Source: Klebsiella sp. BIGb0138 (lineage in GTDB: Bacteria; Pseudomonadota; Gammaproteobacteria; Enterobacterales; Enterobacteriaceae). Taken from it: a stretch of DNA of 64,000 nt. Shown here piece after piece: positions 43,821-52,878 of the stretch. The position numbers and the translations under genes are program-made. Each line of letters begins with the position of its first letter. The stretch's first letter is position 1. The stretch spans positions 372,001 to 436,000 of the forward strand of contig NZ_SMCV01000003.1 of assembly GCF_004342285.1 (NCBI RefSeq). The letters run 5' to 3'. The notes below the pieces were generated by a model that saw only the letters and a program-made list of their open reading frames with translations, was not told where the DNA came from and searched no databases.

Positions 43821-43920
43821 CTCCCTACACTGCAGCAAATTCCATACCATCCTGAGGGAGACTGACACACTGGCGTGGTGAAACTGGCTCTATCCGGAAA
43901 ACAAAAACGCTCCCTACAGT
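43821..43920. promoter_or_regulatory. MocR/ABC divergent control region with repeats
   Basis: CTCCCTACA occurs at 43821-43829 and again at 43910-43918, both on the plus strand. ACTGGC occurs at 43869 and at 43883, the second within ACTGGCTCTATCC (43883-43895). The 13-base motif recurs exactly at 47922-47934 before the class III aminotransferase gene. MocR regulators typically bind direct repeats, so these are candidate sites; assignment is inferred. Confidence 0.6.
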
Positions 43921-44028
43921 AAAAACGCATTCATCAGTCGCGGACCGGAACTTCCGTCGGCACATATTTTGCAAAACCTTTTCATGTTCGGGAATGAACA
44001 CGTCTGGCGAATTAATTAGGGTGGATTG

Positions 44029-44880
44029 ATGAACAAATCATTGGCTTCAATGTGTCTGGGCGCCGTTATGGCGATGGCCTTTACCTATCACGCCGCGGCA
44101 GCGGATCTTCCGGTAATCGAAAAATCCGGCACCCTGAAGGTCGCGACTGAAGACGACTACGCGCCGTTTAACTTTATGAGTAACGGCCAGGCCGACGGCT
44201 TCAACAAAGATATGCTGGAGGAGTTGCGCAAGTATGCGAAATTCCACGTCGAACAGAGCATTCTGCCGTGGACCGGACTGTTAGCGGCGGTCTCAACCGG
44301 CCAGTACGATATGGCGTTAACCGGCGCGGTGATCACCGATGACCGCCTGAAGGTCTTTGACTTCACGCCGCCATGGGCTTCGGCGCAGCACTACTTCGTG
44401 AAACGCGCTGGGGATAATTCACTCGATACCATCGCCGACCTGAGCGGCAAAAAAGTGGGCGTACAGGCGGGCAGCGCGCTGCTGGCGCGGCTGCCTGAGC
44501 TGAAGGCGATGCTGGAGAAAACCGGCGGCAAGCTGGGGCCGGTGGTGGAGTATCCCTCCTATCCGGAAGCCTACGCCGATCTCGCCAATAAACGTCTCGA
44601 CTATGTGATTAACGTGGTGATTTCGGTTAACGATCTGGCGAAAGCCAAACCGAAGGTCTTCGCCAAAGGGCTGGCGGTTTCCGGTCCGGGCTATATGGCG
44701 TGGCCCATTCCGAAAAACTCCCCGCAGCTTTTGGCCTATATGACCAAGTTTATCAATCATATGCGTGAAACCGGCAAGCTTGCGGAGCTGCAGAAAAAAT
44801 GGTTCGGCGAAACCTACGACACTCTCCCGACGGAGGCGATTACCAGCCCGGAACAGTTCCATAAGCTGGCGGGTCTGTAA
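44029..44880 (+). CDS. ABC transporter substrate-binding protein, polar amino-acid class
   Basis: 283 aa from ATG 44029. The signal peptide ends HAAAA. The SBP_bac_3 fold shows the typical LKVATEDDYAPFNFMSNGQA near residue 35, LAAVSTGQYDMALTGAVITDDR near 85-105 and KKVGVQAGSALLARLPEL near 140. It is followed by two permeases and an ATPase and controlled from the MocR intergenic region. The ligand is probably an amino acid or amine related to the nearby aminotransferase and the MocR sensor domain; identity is open. Confidence 0.92.
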   Translation: MNKSLASMCLGAVMAMAFTYHAAAADLPVIEKSGTLKVATEDDYAPFNFMSNGQADGFNKDMLEELRKYAKFHVEQSILPWTGLLAAVSTGQYDMALTGAVITDDRLKVFDFTPPWASAQHYFVKRAGDNSLDTIADLSGKKVGVQAGSALLARLPELKAMLEKTGGKLGPVVEYPSYPEAYADLANKRLDYVINVVISVNDLAKAKPKVFAKGLAVSGPGYMAWPIPKNSPQLLAYMTKFINHMRETGKLAELQKKWFGETYDTLPTEAITSPEQFHKLAGL

Positions 44881-44927
44881 CATTTCGCGGCGGGTCACCG
44901 CCGCCTGTTAATGCGAAGGAGGGCCAC

Positions 44928-45569
44928 ATGGATGCAATTTCCTGGCAGTTACTGATTGAAGGCGCATGGACGACCCTCTGGATTTCAGCCATCGCCATCG
45001 CCTTTGGGGTGGTGATTGGCCTGCTGATCGCCCTGGTACGGATGCTGCGGATCCCGGTTATCGATCAGCTACTGGTGGTGTATATCAGCCTTGCCCGCGC
45101 CACGCCGCTGGTCACCCTGGTGCTGTTTTTATTTCTCTCGTTGCCGACGGTGGGCATTAATCTCGACAAAAACGTGGCGGCGATTGTGGCGCTGACCCTC
45201 AACACTTCCGCTTTTAACGCCGAAATCTGGCGCAACGCGTTCCGCACGTTTCCGCGCGAACAGCGCGAAGCGGCCGAGTCCGTAGGGATGCGGCGCTGGA
45301 CCTATTTTCGCTACATCATGCTGCCGCAGATGTGGATCGAGAGCCTGCCGGCGCTGGTCAACGAAATGTCGTTCCTGATTAAAGGCAGCCCGGCGATCGC
45401 GGTGATCGGCGTGGTTGATTTGACCCGCGTGACCAACCGCATCTCATCCGTGACCTATGAACCCCTGTCGCCGATCCTTGCGGCGGGTCTGCTGTACGTG
45501 GTGATTATCGGCCTGCTGCTGAAGCTGCAGGGGATGGCGGAGCGGAAAGCGAAACGCCTGGCACGATAA
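44928..45569 (+). CDS. Amino-acid ABC transporter permease (first of pair)
   Basis: 213 aa. The HisM/GlnP-type N-terminus reads WQLLIEGAWTTLWISAIAIA, and the coupling loop AFRTFPREQREAAESVGMRR is followed by YIMLPQ. About five membrane helices. RBS AAGGAGGG. The next permease follows after 14 bp. Confidence 0.93.
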   Translation: MDAISWQLLIEGAWTTLWISAIAIAFGVVIGLLIALVRMLRIPVIDQLLVVYISLARATPLVTLVLFLFLSLPTVGINLDKNVAAIVALTLNTSAFNAEIWRNAFRTFPREQREAAESVGMRRWTYFRYIMLPQMWIESLPALVNEMSFLIKGSPAIAVIGVVDLTRVTNRISSVTYEPLSPILAAGLLYVVIIGLLLKLQGMAERKAKRLAR

Positions 45570-45583
45570 CAACAGGAGGAGCT

Positions 45584-46249
45584 ATGAATCAGTGGGCCAT
45601 TATCTGGTCAGCGCGCGACAGCTTTATCGCCGGGTTATTCGCCACCCTTGAGCTCTTTATTCTCGCCGCCGTGGCGGGGCTGGCGCTGGGAATTGTGCTG
45701 TGTTACCTGACCGAATATCAGAAGAAGCTGCTTAACCGCCTGATTATTGGTTTTGTCAGCCTGATGCGCGCGATCCCTTTTTTAATTCTTGCCTATCTGC
45801 TCTATTACGGCCTGCCGGAAGTGGGGATCAGTATGGAGGCCTGGACCGCGGGTCTGCTGGCGCTGATTATCTACCACGGCGCCTATTTCTTTGAAATATT
45901 GCGCAGCCAGCGGCGGGTCTTTTCCGCCGGCTATATTGAGGCGGCGGTGGCGCAGGGCTTTTCACGTTACCAGATATTCCGCCGGATTATTTTGCCTAAT
46001 ATCGTCTCGTCGGCGCTGCCGCTGATGGGCAACCAGCTGATTATTTGCCTGAAAGATACCGCGTTTCTCAGCATTATCACCGTTCAGGAAATTACCGCTG
46101 CGGCCAACAGCGTCCAGGCGACCTGGTTCATCCCGTTTAACGCTTTTATCGTCGCCATTGCGCTTTACTGGGCGATCAGCATTTTGCTGGAGTTGCTGAT
46201 TAAGCGACTGAGCGCCTGGGGAATCAAAAGAGGAATGAGTCATGCCTGA
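45584..46249 (+). CDS. Amino-acid ABC transporter permease (second of pair)
   Basis: 221 aa. FIAGLFATLELFILAAVAGL, then LMRAIPFLILAYLLYYGLPE, and the coupling loop GYIEAAVAQGFSRYQIFRRI with ILPN. Partner of the preceding permease. RBS AGGAGGAG. The stop overlaps the start of the ATPase gene by eight bases. Confidence 0.93.
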   Translation: MNQWAIIWSARDSFIAGLFATLELFILAAVAGLALGIVLCYLTEYQKKLLNRLIIGFVSLMRAIPFLILAYLLYYGLPEVGISMEAWTAGLLALIIYHGAYFFEILRSQRRVFSAGYIEAAVAQGFSRYQIFRRIILPNIVSSALPLMGNQLIICLKDTAFLSIITVQEITAAANSVQATWFIPFNAFIVAIALYWAISILLELLIKRLSAWGIKRGMSHA

Positions 46250-47003
46250 TACGACTGCAGTTAGCATCAAAAACGTCTCCAAGCAGTTTGATAATGTTGA
46301 AGTGTTACGTGACATCAATCTGACGGTTGAAAAGGGCTCGGTGGTGAGTATTCTGGGCTCGTCGGGCTCGGGGAAATCCACCCTGCTGCGCTGTATGAAC
46401 TGGCTGGAACAGCCGGATCGCGGCGAAATTCATATCGGCGGCCAGCGCCTGGGCTTTGATGAACACAATGGCAAAGCGATGTCCCATCGCCAGCTGTCGA
46501 AGATTCGCGAACGGGTGGGGATGGTGTTTCAGAGCTTTAACCTGTGGCCGCACCTGACCGTGCAGCAGAACGTCAGCGAAGCGCTGCTGCATGTGAAAGG
46601 GATGAAGCGCGATGAGGCCCACGCCATCGCCCTGCGGCAGCTGGAGAAGGTCGGCATGGCGCACAAAGCGGACGCCTGGCCGATTACCCTCTCCGGCGGG
46701 CAAAAGCAGCGGGTGGCGATTGCCCGTTCGCTGGCGATGTCGCCGGAGGTGATTCTGTTTGATGAGCCGACGTCGGCGCTGGACCCGGAACTGGTGAATG
46801 AAGTGCTGGGGGTGATGAAAGCGCTGGCGGCAGAGGGCTACACCATGGTGGTGGTGACCCATGAGATGGAGTTCGCCCGTCAGGTCTCGGATGAGGTGGT
46901 GTTTCTCGAAAAAGGCCTGCTGATTGAGAAAGCGGCGCCGGAGAAGTTCTTCAACAACCCCGATTCAGAACGAGTACGTCAGTTTTTGCAGAGCAGCCGT
47001 TAG
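46242..47003 (+). CDS. Amino-acid ABC transporter ATP-binding protein (GlnQ/HisP-like)
   Basis: 253 aa. Walker A GSSGSGKST, Q-loop GMVFQSFNLWPHLTV, signature LSGGQKQRVAIARSL, Walker B VILFDEPTSALDPELV and H-loop TMVVVTHEMEFARQV. Closest in layout to GlnQ and HisP. It is the last gene of the MocR-facing operon. Confidence 0.94.
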   Translation: MPDTTAVSIKNVSKQFDNVEVLRDINLTVEKGSVVSILGSSGSGKSTLLRCMNWLEQPDRGEIHIGGQRLGFDEHNGKAMSHRQLSKIRERVGMVFQSFNLWPHLTVQQNVSEALLHVKGMKRDEAHAIALRQLEKVGMAHKADAWPITLSGGQKQRVAIARSLAMSPEVILFDEPTSALDPELVNEVLGVMKALAAEGYTMVVVTHEMEFARQVSDEVVFLEKGLLIEKAAPEKFFNNPDSERVRQFLQSSR

Positions 47004-47007
47004 CCGC

Positions 47008-47038
47008 TAAAAAGCCCGGGCGGGTCGCCGCCCGGGCT
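47008..47038 (-). terminator. Strong terminator for the SDR gene
   Basis: Perfect 11-bp stem AGCCCGGGCGG (47013-47023) and CCGCCCGGGCT (47028-47038) around GTCG. On the minus strand it is followed by TTTTT (47008-47012). It lies between convergent stops and may also slow plus-strand transcription. Confidence 0.85.
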
Positions 47039-47047
47039 GGTGGTGCG

Positions 47048-47830
<783 letters not shown>

Positions 47831-47887
47831 TTATCCTCCCCACTATAAAAACGCCGGACGCACGGGCACAGGGACAGTCGCGACATG

Positions 47888-47912
47888 ACGTTGTGACACG
47901 GTGTCACAACGT
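47888..47912. promoter_or_regulatory. 25-bp perfect palindrome between SDR and aminotransferase
   Basis: ACGTTGTGACAC (47888-47899) and GTGTCACAACGT (47901-47912) are perfect 12-bp arms around one G. It looks like a strong dimer operator. TGTGA and TCACA inside it are seven bases apart, one more than a CRP site. No regulator is assigned. Confidence 0.6.
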
Positions 47913-47921
47913 TTTCAACGC

Positions 47922-47934
47922 ACTGGCTCTATCC
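47922..47934 (+). promoter_or_regulatory. Second copy of the MocR-region 13-mer
   Basis: ACTGGCTCTATCC, identical to 43883-43895 upstream of the ABC transporter, here 58 bp before the aminotransferase start. It suggests that the two units share a regulator, most simply the MocR protein. Confidence 0.55.
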
Positions 47935-47992
47935 CTTTTGGCGCCACGGGACCAATGATGGTGACAACAACAACGACATCAGAGGGCAGGGT

Positions 47993-49330
47993 ATGAAGCT
48001 GGCAATAGACAACGACGTAACGGTAAGCAACGACGAAGTACGCCAACTGGATCGCGCTTATGTCTTTCACTCATGGTCGACGCAGGGCAACCTGAGCCCG
48101 CTGGTGATTGCCGGGGCCAAAGGCTGCGAGCTATGGGATTATGCAGGGAAAACCTACCTTGATTTCAGCAGTCAGCTGGTTAACGTCAATATCGGCTATC
48201 AGCATCCTCGCGTGCTGGCGGCGATGAAGGCGCAGCTGGAAACGCTGGTGACGATTGCCCCCGCCACCGCCAACCTTGCCCGCGGCGAGGCGGCGAAGCG
48301 CATCGTGGCGCTGGCGCCGGAAGGCTTCAGCAAAGTGTTCTTCACCAATGCCGGGGCCGATGCCAACGAGAACGCCATCCGCATGGCGCGGCTGTATACC
48401 GGGCGCGATAAAGTGCTGTCGGCCTATCGTTCCTATCACGGCAACACCGGCAGCGCGATTGCCGCCACCGGCGACTGGCGGCGGGTGCCGAACGAATATT
48501 CGCGCGGCCACGTGCACTTTTTTAACCCCTACCTCTATCGCAGCGAATTTAATGCGACGAACGAAGCAGAGGAGTGCCAGCGCGCGCTGGCGCACCTGCG
48601 GCGCATCATTGAGTGCGAAGGCCCCACGGCGATAGCCGCGATCCTGCTGGAGTCCATTCCCGGTACCGCCGGGATCCTGGTGCCGCCCGATGGCTATATG
48701 CAGGGCGTTCGGGCGCTGGCCGATGAGTTTGGCATCGTGCTGATCCTCGACGAGGTGATGGCCGGGTTTGGGCGTACCGGCAGCTGGTTCGCCTTTGAAC
48801 AGGATGGCGTGGTGCCGGATCTGGTCACCTTCGCCAAAGGGGTCAACGCCGGGTATGTTCCGGCGGGCGGGGTGCTGATTAGCGAACCGATCGCCCGTTA
48901 CTTTGACGACCATTTCTTTGCCGGGGGCTTAACCTATTCCGGCCATCCGCTGGCGATGGCGGCGATTGTCGCCACCATCGATGCGATGAAAGAAGAGCTG
49001 GTGGTGGAAAACGCCGCGCAGGTAGGTAATGAAGTCCTGCGCCCGGGGCTGGAAGCGCTGGCGGCGAAATACGCCATCATCGGCGATGTGCGCGGGCGGG
49101 GTCTGTTCCAGGCGCTGGAGCTGGTGAGCGACAAGACGCAAAAAACGCCGTTAACCGCGGCGGATATGGCGGCGATGAAGGGGGCGTTAACCGACGCGGG
49201 GCTGCTGGCATTTGTGGTGGAAAACCGCATTCACGTGGTGCCGCCATGCACCATCAGCGCCGCGCAGGTACAGAAAGGGCTGGCGATTTTTGACCACGTC
49301 TTCGCACGCTTTACCCACCTGGCGAAATAA
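47993..49330 (+). CDS. Class III PLP-dependent aminotransferase
   Basis: 445 aa. FTNAGADANENAIRMAR near residue 118, RSYHGNTGSAIAATGDWRR near 146, LILDEVMAGFGRTG near 252, and the PLP lysine Lys282 in VTFAKGVNAGYVP. This is the omega-amino-acid or taurine:pyruvate-type fold rather than aspartate aminotransferase. RBS GAGGGCAGG. It lies beside the SDR and downstream of a motif shared with the MocR operon, so it probably deaminates the compound imported by the 44029-47003 transporter. The amino donor is not known. Confidence 0.9.
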   Translation: MKLAIDNDVTVSNDEVRQLDRAYVFHSWSTQGNLSPLVIAGAKGCELWDYAGKTYLDFSSQLVNVNIGYQHPRVLAAMKAQLETLVTIAPATANLARGEAAKRIVALAPEGFSKVFFTNAGADANENAIRMARLYTGRDKVLSAYRSYHGNTGSAIAATGDWRRVPNEYSRGHVHFFNPYLYRSEFNATNEAEECQRALAHLRRIIECEGPTAIAAILLESIPGTAGILVPPDGYMQGVRALADEFGIVLILDEVMAGFGRTGSWFAFEQDGVVPDLVTFAKGVNAGYVPAGGVLISEPIARYFDDHFFAGGLTYSGHPLAMAAIVATIDAMKEELVVENAAQVGNEVLRPGLEALAAKYAIIGDVRGRGLFQALELVSDKTQKTPLTAADMAAMKGALTDAGLLAFVVENRIHVVPPCTISAAQVQKGLAIFDHVFARFTHLAK

Positions 49331-49344
49331 GCCGCCGGTTATTC

Positions 49345-49373
49345 CCGGATGGCTGGCTTATCATGCCATCCGG
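49345..49373. repeat. REP-like palindrome between convergent genes
   Basis: CCGGATGGC (49345-49353) and GCCATCCGG (49365-49373) are perfect 9-bp arms. The stop codon of the minus-strand ATPase gene (TCA, 49361-49363) lies in the loop. It may serve as a bidirectional transcription end. Confidence 0.55.
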
Positions 49374-50065
49374 TGTTCGCCCTGTATCAGCGCTTCGCGG
49401 TCGAAGAAGCGCTGAATCACCCCTTCGGCCATCAGCGCCGCCCGATCCGACATATGCGCAATCACATCGGCATCATGGCTGACCAGCAGATAGGTCATCC
49501 CGTGCTCCTGCTTCAGCCGGTTCAGGAGGTTGAGGATCTCCGCCTGCACCGACATATCCAGCGCCGAGGTCGGCTCATCCAATAGCAGAATCCGCGGACG
49601 GAGCAGCAGCGCCCGGGCGATAGCCACGCGCTGGCGCTGGCCGCCGGAGAGCTGATGCGGGTAGCGGCGCGCGGCGTCGGCGGGGAGCCCCACCTGCTCC
49701 AGCGCGGTATTCACCCGCTGCGAAATGTCGCCGATGCCGTGGATTTTCAGCGGCTCGGCCAGGGTTCGCCACAGGGTATGATTCGGGTGCAGCGACGCGT
49801 ACGGGTCCTGAAATACCATCTGCACATTACGCCGCAGCTCGCCCTGAAAGCGCACCCCGGGCGTCATCGCTTTGCCGAACAGCTCAACCTTGCCGCGCCA
49901 GTCGCGCTGCAGACCGGCGAGAACCCGTAGAATGGTCGATTTCCCGCAGCCCGAGGCGCCGATCAGGCTGAAGGTTTCTCCGGCCTCCACGCGGAAACTG
50001 GCGGCGGAGACCGCCGTTTTTGCTGCGAAAATCACCTGGAGTGAGTCGAGATTAACCAGCGCCAT
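49361..50065 (-). CDS. ABC transporter ATP-binding protein, peptide/opine class (second)
   Basis: 234 aa from MALVNLDSLQ behind GGAGG; a longer reading frame to 50203 overlaps the previous gene and is not needed. Walker A GASGCGKST, Q-loop QMVFQDPYASLHPNH, LSGGQRQRVAIARAL, Walker B ILLLDEPTSALD and H-loop LVSHDADVI. It lacks the Cys-rich C-terminal extension of the other set, so it is a compact DppF-type ATPase. It overlaps the partner ATPase gene by 14 bp. Confidence 0.92.
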   Translation of the reverse strand: MALVNLDSLQVIFAAKTAVSAASFRVEAGETFSLIGASGCGKSTILRVLAGLQRDWRGKVELFGKAMTPGVRFQGELRRNVQMVFQDPYASLHPNHTLWRTLAEPLKIHGIGDISQRVNTALEQVGLPADAARRYPHQLSGGQRQRVAIARALLLRPRILLLDEPTSALDMSVQAEILNLLNRLKQEHGMTYLLVSHDADVIAHMSDRAALMAEGVIQRFFDREALIQGEHRMA

Positions 50066-50888
50066 GGGTCGCCTCCGTAAGATCCTGATTCCTGTCGAGA
50101 GTGGGCAACATCTGGCCGTAAGTGCTGGCAGCGGGGCGGCAGGTCCACAGCGTACGGGTATAGGGATGCGTCGCCAGCGGCAGCTCGCGCGCCGCCATCT
50201 CATCCACCTGTAAGCCTCGATACATCACCAGCACCCGGTGGCAGTGTTCCGCCACCAGCGGCAGATCGTGGCTAATGAGCAGCATCGCCATCTGCCGCTG
50301 TTCGCACTGCTCAACCAGCAGCTTGAGGATCTGATTGCGCAGGCGGGAGTCGAGCGCCGAGGTGGGTTCGTCAGCGATCAGCACCCTCGGGTTATTCAGC
50401 AGGGCAATGGCGATCATCACCCGCTGCCCCATGCCGCCGGAGAGCTCGCCGGGATAGCGGCTGAGCACCGGTAAATCGAGGCCGACGGCGGCAATGGCGG
50501 CTTTCACCGCCTCCAGCCGCGCGCGACGGTTCAGACGTTGATGCAGGGTCAGCGCCTCTTCCAGCTGCGCCTGAATACTCTGCACCGGGTTCAGCGCATA
50601 GCGCGGATCCTGCAACACCATGGCGATATCGTTACCGCGAAGCGCGCGCCAGCCGCGATCGTTAAGGGTCAGGAGATCGCGCCCCAGCGCATTCAGCGTC
50701 GTGGCGCTGACCGCGCCCGGCTTGCGCACCAGCCCCATCAGGGCGCGGGCGGTCATCGATTTCCCCGAGCCGGATTCGCCCACCAGCGCCAGACGTTCGT
50801 TGCCGAGAGTAAAGCTGACGTTATTCACTACCCGGGCGGAGGGGTAGTCGATAGATAATCCTTGTACGTCAAGGCGGGTATCAGTCAT
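50052..50888 (-). CDS. ABC transporter ATP-binding protein, peptide/opine class (first)
   Basis: 278 aa. Walker A GESGSGKSM, Q-loop IAMVLQDPRYALNPV, signature LSGGMGQRVMIAIAL, Walker B VLIADEPTSALDS and H-loop LLISHDLPLV. The start overlaps the permease stop by eight bases (ATG inside the end). DppD-type partner of the next gene. Confidence 0.92.
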   Translation of the reverse strand: MTDTRLDVQGLSIDYPSARVVNNVSFTLGNERLALVGESGSGKSMTARALMGLVRKPGAVSATTLNALGRDLLTLNDRGWRALRGNDIAMVLQDPRYALNPVQSIQAQLEEALTLHQRLNRRARLEAVKAAIAAVGLDLPVLSRYPGELSGGMGQRVMIAIALLNNPRVLIADEPTSALDSRLRNQILKLLVEQCEQRQMAMLLISHDLPLVAEHCHRVLVMYRGLQVDEMAARELPLATHPYTRTLWTCRPAASTYGQMLPTLDRNQDLTEATHGAG

Positions 50889-51714
50889 GTTGCGGCTCCA
50901 GAATATCGCGCAGGCCGTCGCCCAGCAGGTTAAACGCCAGGCTGGCGATCAGGATCGCCGCGCCGGGTGCGGCGGCAATCCACCACTGATCGAAAATGAC
51001 CTGCATACCATCGGCGATCATTGCCCCCCATTCCGCCATCGGCGGACGGGCGCCGAGGCCAAGGAAGCCCAGACCGGCGGCGGCGAGAATAATCCCGGCG
51101 AGATCCAGCGCCAGGCGCACGATGGCGGAAGGCAGGCACAGCGGCAGAATGTGGCCGATCAGCAGCCGCCAGCCGCGAATGCCCATCATCTCCGCCGCGG
51201 CGAGGTAATCGCTATGGCGCAGGCGCTGAATTTCGCTACGCGCCTGGCGGGCATAGGCGGGCCAGGTGGTCAGCGCCAGCGCCAGCGCGCCGTTGACCAG
51301 CCCCGGCCCCAGCATGGCAACAAACGCAAAGGCCAGAATCAGCCGCGGCATCGACATCACCACGTCGGTAAAACGCATCAGGATACGCTCCAGCCAGCCG
51401 CCGTAGTAGCCGGAAAGAATGCCTACCAGCAGACCGGCAGGCAGGGTGATGAGGGTGACCAGCGCCACCAGCCCCAGCGCCGGACGCGCGCCGTAAATCA
51501 GGCGCGAGAGCTGGTCGCGGCCGTAGCTGTCGGTACCGAGCCAGTGCCGGGCGCCGGGGCCTTGCAGACGGGCCGCGGCATCCTGCCAGTTGGGATCGAG
51601 CGGCGCCAGCCACGGGGCGAACAGCGCCACCAGCAGGAACAGCGTAATCATCGCCAGCCCGCAAAAGGCGGCGGGGGAGCGGCGCAGGCGACGCCAGAAC
51701 AGATAAGTCGGCAT
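50881..51714 (-). CDS. ABC transporter permease (DppC-like)
   Basis: 277 aa. A hydrophobic N-terminus (FWRRLRRSPAAFCGLAMITL), then GTDSYGRDQLSRLIYGARPAL and the coupling loop SDYLAAAEMMGIRGWRLLIG. The start overlaps the upstream permease stop by ATGA, showing translational coupling. Confidence 0.93.
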   Translation of the reverse strand: MPTYLFWRRLRRSPAAFCGLAMITLFLLVALFAPWLAPLDPNWQDAAARLQGPGARHWLGTDSYGRDQLSRLIYGARPALGLVALVTLITLPAGLLVGILSGYYGGWLERILMRFTDVVMSMPRLILAFAFVAMLGPGLVNGALALALTTWPAYARQARSEIQRLRHSDYLAAAEMMGIRGWRLLIGHILPLCLPSAIVRLALDLAGIILAAAGLGFLGLGARPPMAEWGAMIADGMQVIFDQWWIAAAPGAAILIASLAFNLLGDGLRDILEPQHD

Positions 51715-52763
51715 CAGCGCACCCTCGGGTCGGTTAACCGCACCAGCAGATCGGTGAGGTTATTGATCAGGACAAAACTCGCGCCAATCAGCAGCGTGCC
51801 GCCCATGATCGCCGTGGTATCCCCGGCAAACAGCGCGGTGGTCAGGTAGCGGCCAATTCCCGGCCACGAGAAGACGGTCTCGGTCAACACCGCGCCTTCC
51901 AGCATCGAGGTCCAGGCCAGAGCGATAACCGTCAGCAGGGTGCCGCGAATATTCGGCAACACGTGGTGAATCAGGATCGTCATCTCGCTGGCGCCTTTGG
52001 CGCGCGCCAGCAGGATGTACTCTTTATTCATCTCGCTGAGGCAGGCGGAGCGGGTCAGACGGGTGATGCTGGCCAGAGAATAGTATCCCAGCAGCAGCAC
52101 CGGCAGCACCAGGTGGCCGACGGCGTTTTTGAAGGCCTCTTTATCGCCGGAGAGCCAGGTATCAATCAGCACGAAGCCGGTACGCGGCTCGACGGTATAT
52201 TGATAGATATCGTCCAGTCGCCCCGGTCCGGGGGTCCATTGCAATCGGGCATAGAACAGCGCCAGCATCAGCAGGCCGAGCCAGAAAATGGGTACCGAGT
52301 TGCCGAGCAGGGTAAAGGTACGGACGGCCAGATCCCCCGGGGAACCGACGTAGCGGGCGCACAGCACGCCGGCAATGACTCCCAGCAGGGTGCCCACGAT
52401 CAGCGCCAGCGTCGCCAGCTCGAGGGTGGCGGGGAAGGTGGCGAGCAGATCGTGTAGCACCGGCTGGCCGGTGGAACTGGCGATGCCCAGATCGCCGTGG
52501 GCAAGATTGACCAGATAGTGCCAGAACTGGACCGGCAGCGGCCGATCGAGGCCGAGCTGGTGGCGAACCTGATCGTAGGTGGACTGGCTGGCATGGTCGC
52601 CGACGATTTGCAGCACCCGGTCGACCGGCGACAGCGCCGAAAGCGCAAACGTCGCCAGCAGCAGGCCGAGCAGGGTCAGCGCCAGCGTGAGCAGCCCCTG
52701 AAACAGCGCGAGCAGAGGACGCCTGCTGCGCCGCTCTGCTCTGGTGGGTAAAACAACTGACAT
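51714..52763 (-). CDS. ABC transporter permease (DppB-like)
   Basis: 349 aa, longer at the N-terminus than usual (about 25 charged residues before TM1, LTLALTLLGLLLATFALSAL). The coupling loop reads NKEYILLARAKGASEMTILI and is followed by HHVLPN. It lies 115 bp after the substrate-binding gene, a gap holding a strong hairpin. Confidence 0.92.
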   Translation of the reverse strand: MSVVLPTRAERRSRRPLLALFQGLLTLALTLLGLLLATFALSALSPVDRVLQIVGDHASQSTYDQVRHQLGLDRPLPVQFWHYLVNLAHGDLGIASSTGQPVLHDLLATFPATLELATLALIVGTLLGVIAGVLCARYVGSPGDLAVRTFTLLGNSVPIFWLGLLMLALFYARLQWTPGPGRLDDIYQYTVEPRTGFVLIDTWLSGDKEAFKNAVGHLVLPVLLLGYYSLASITRLTRSACLSEMNKEYILLARAKGASEMTILIHHVLPNIRGTLLTVIALAWTSMLEGAVLTETVFSWPGIGRYLTTALFAGDTTAIMGGTLLIGASFVLINNLTDLLVRLTDPRVR

Positions 52764-52818
52764 GTGAATTCCGTTGGTTAAGCCGGTCGGTTTGTGCCGG
52801 TAGCCGGCGAAGCGCAGC

Positions 52819-52844
52819 GCCAGCCGGGGCTTGCCCCGGCTGGC
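52819..52844 (-). promoter_or_regulatory. Strong hairpin between substrate-binding protein and permease genes
   Basis: GCCAGCCGGGGC (52819-52830) and GCCCCGGCTGGC (52833-52844) are perfect 12-bp arms around TT. There is no T-run. Such stems after the binding-protein gene usually let more binding protein than permease be made, by partial termination or mRNA protection; that is inference. Confidence 0.6.
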
Positions 52845-52878
52845 GGCGAAAAGCCTTCTCCGGACGACAAAAAGCGCG

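Noticed and set aside
47893-47909. Possible CRP site TGTGA..TCACA before the aminotransferase
   Set aside because: The half-sites are seven bases apart instead of six, and the longer 25-bp perfect palindrome explains the pattern better.
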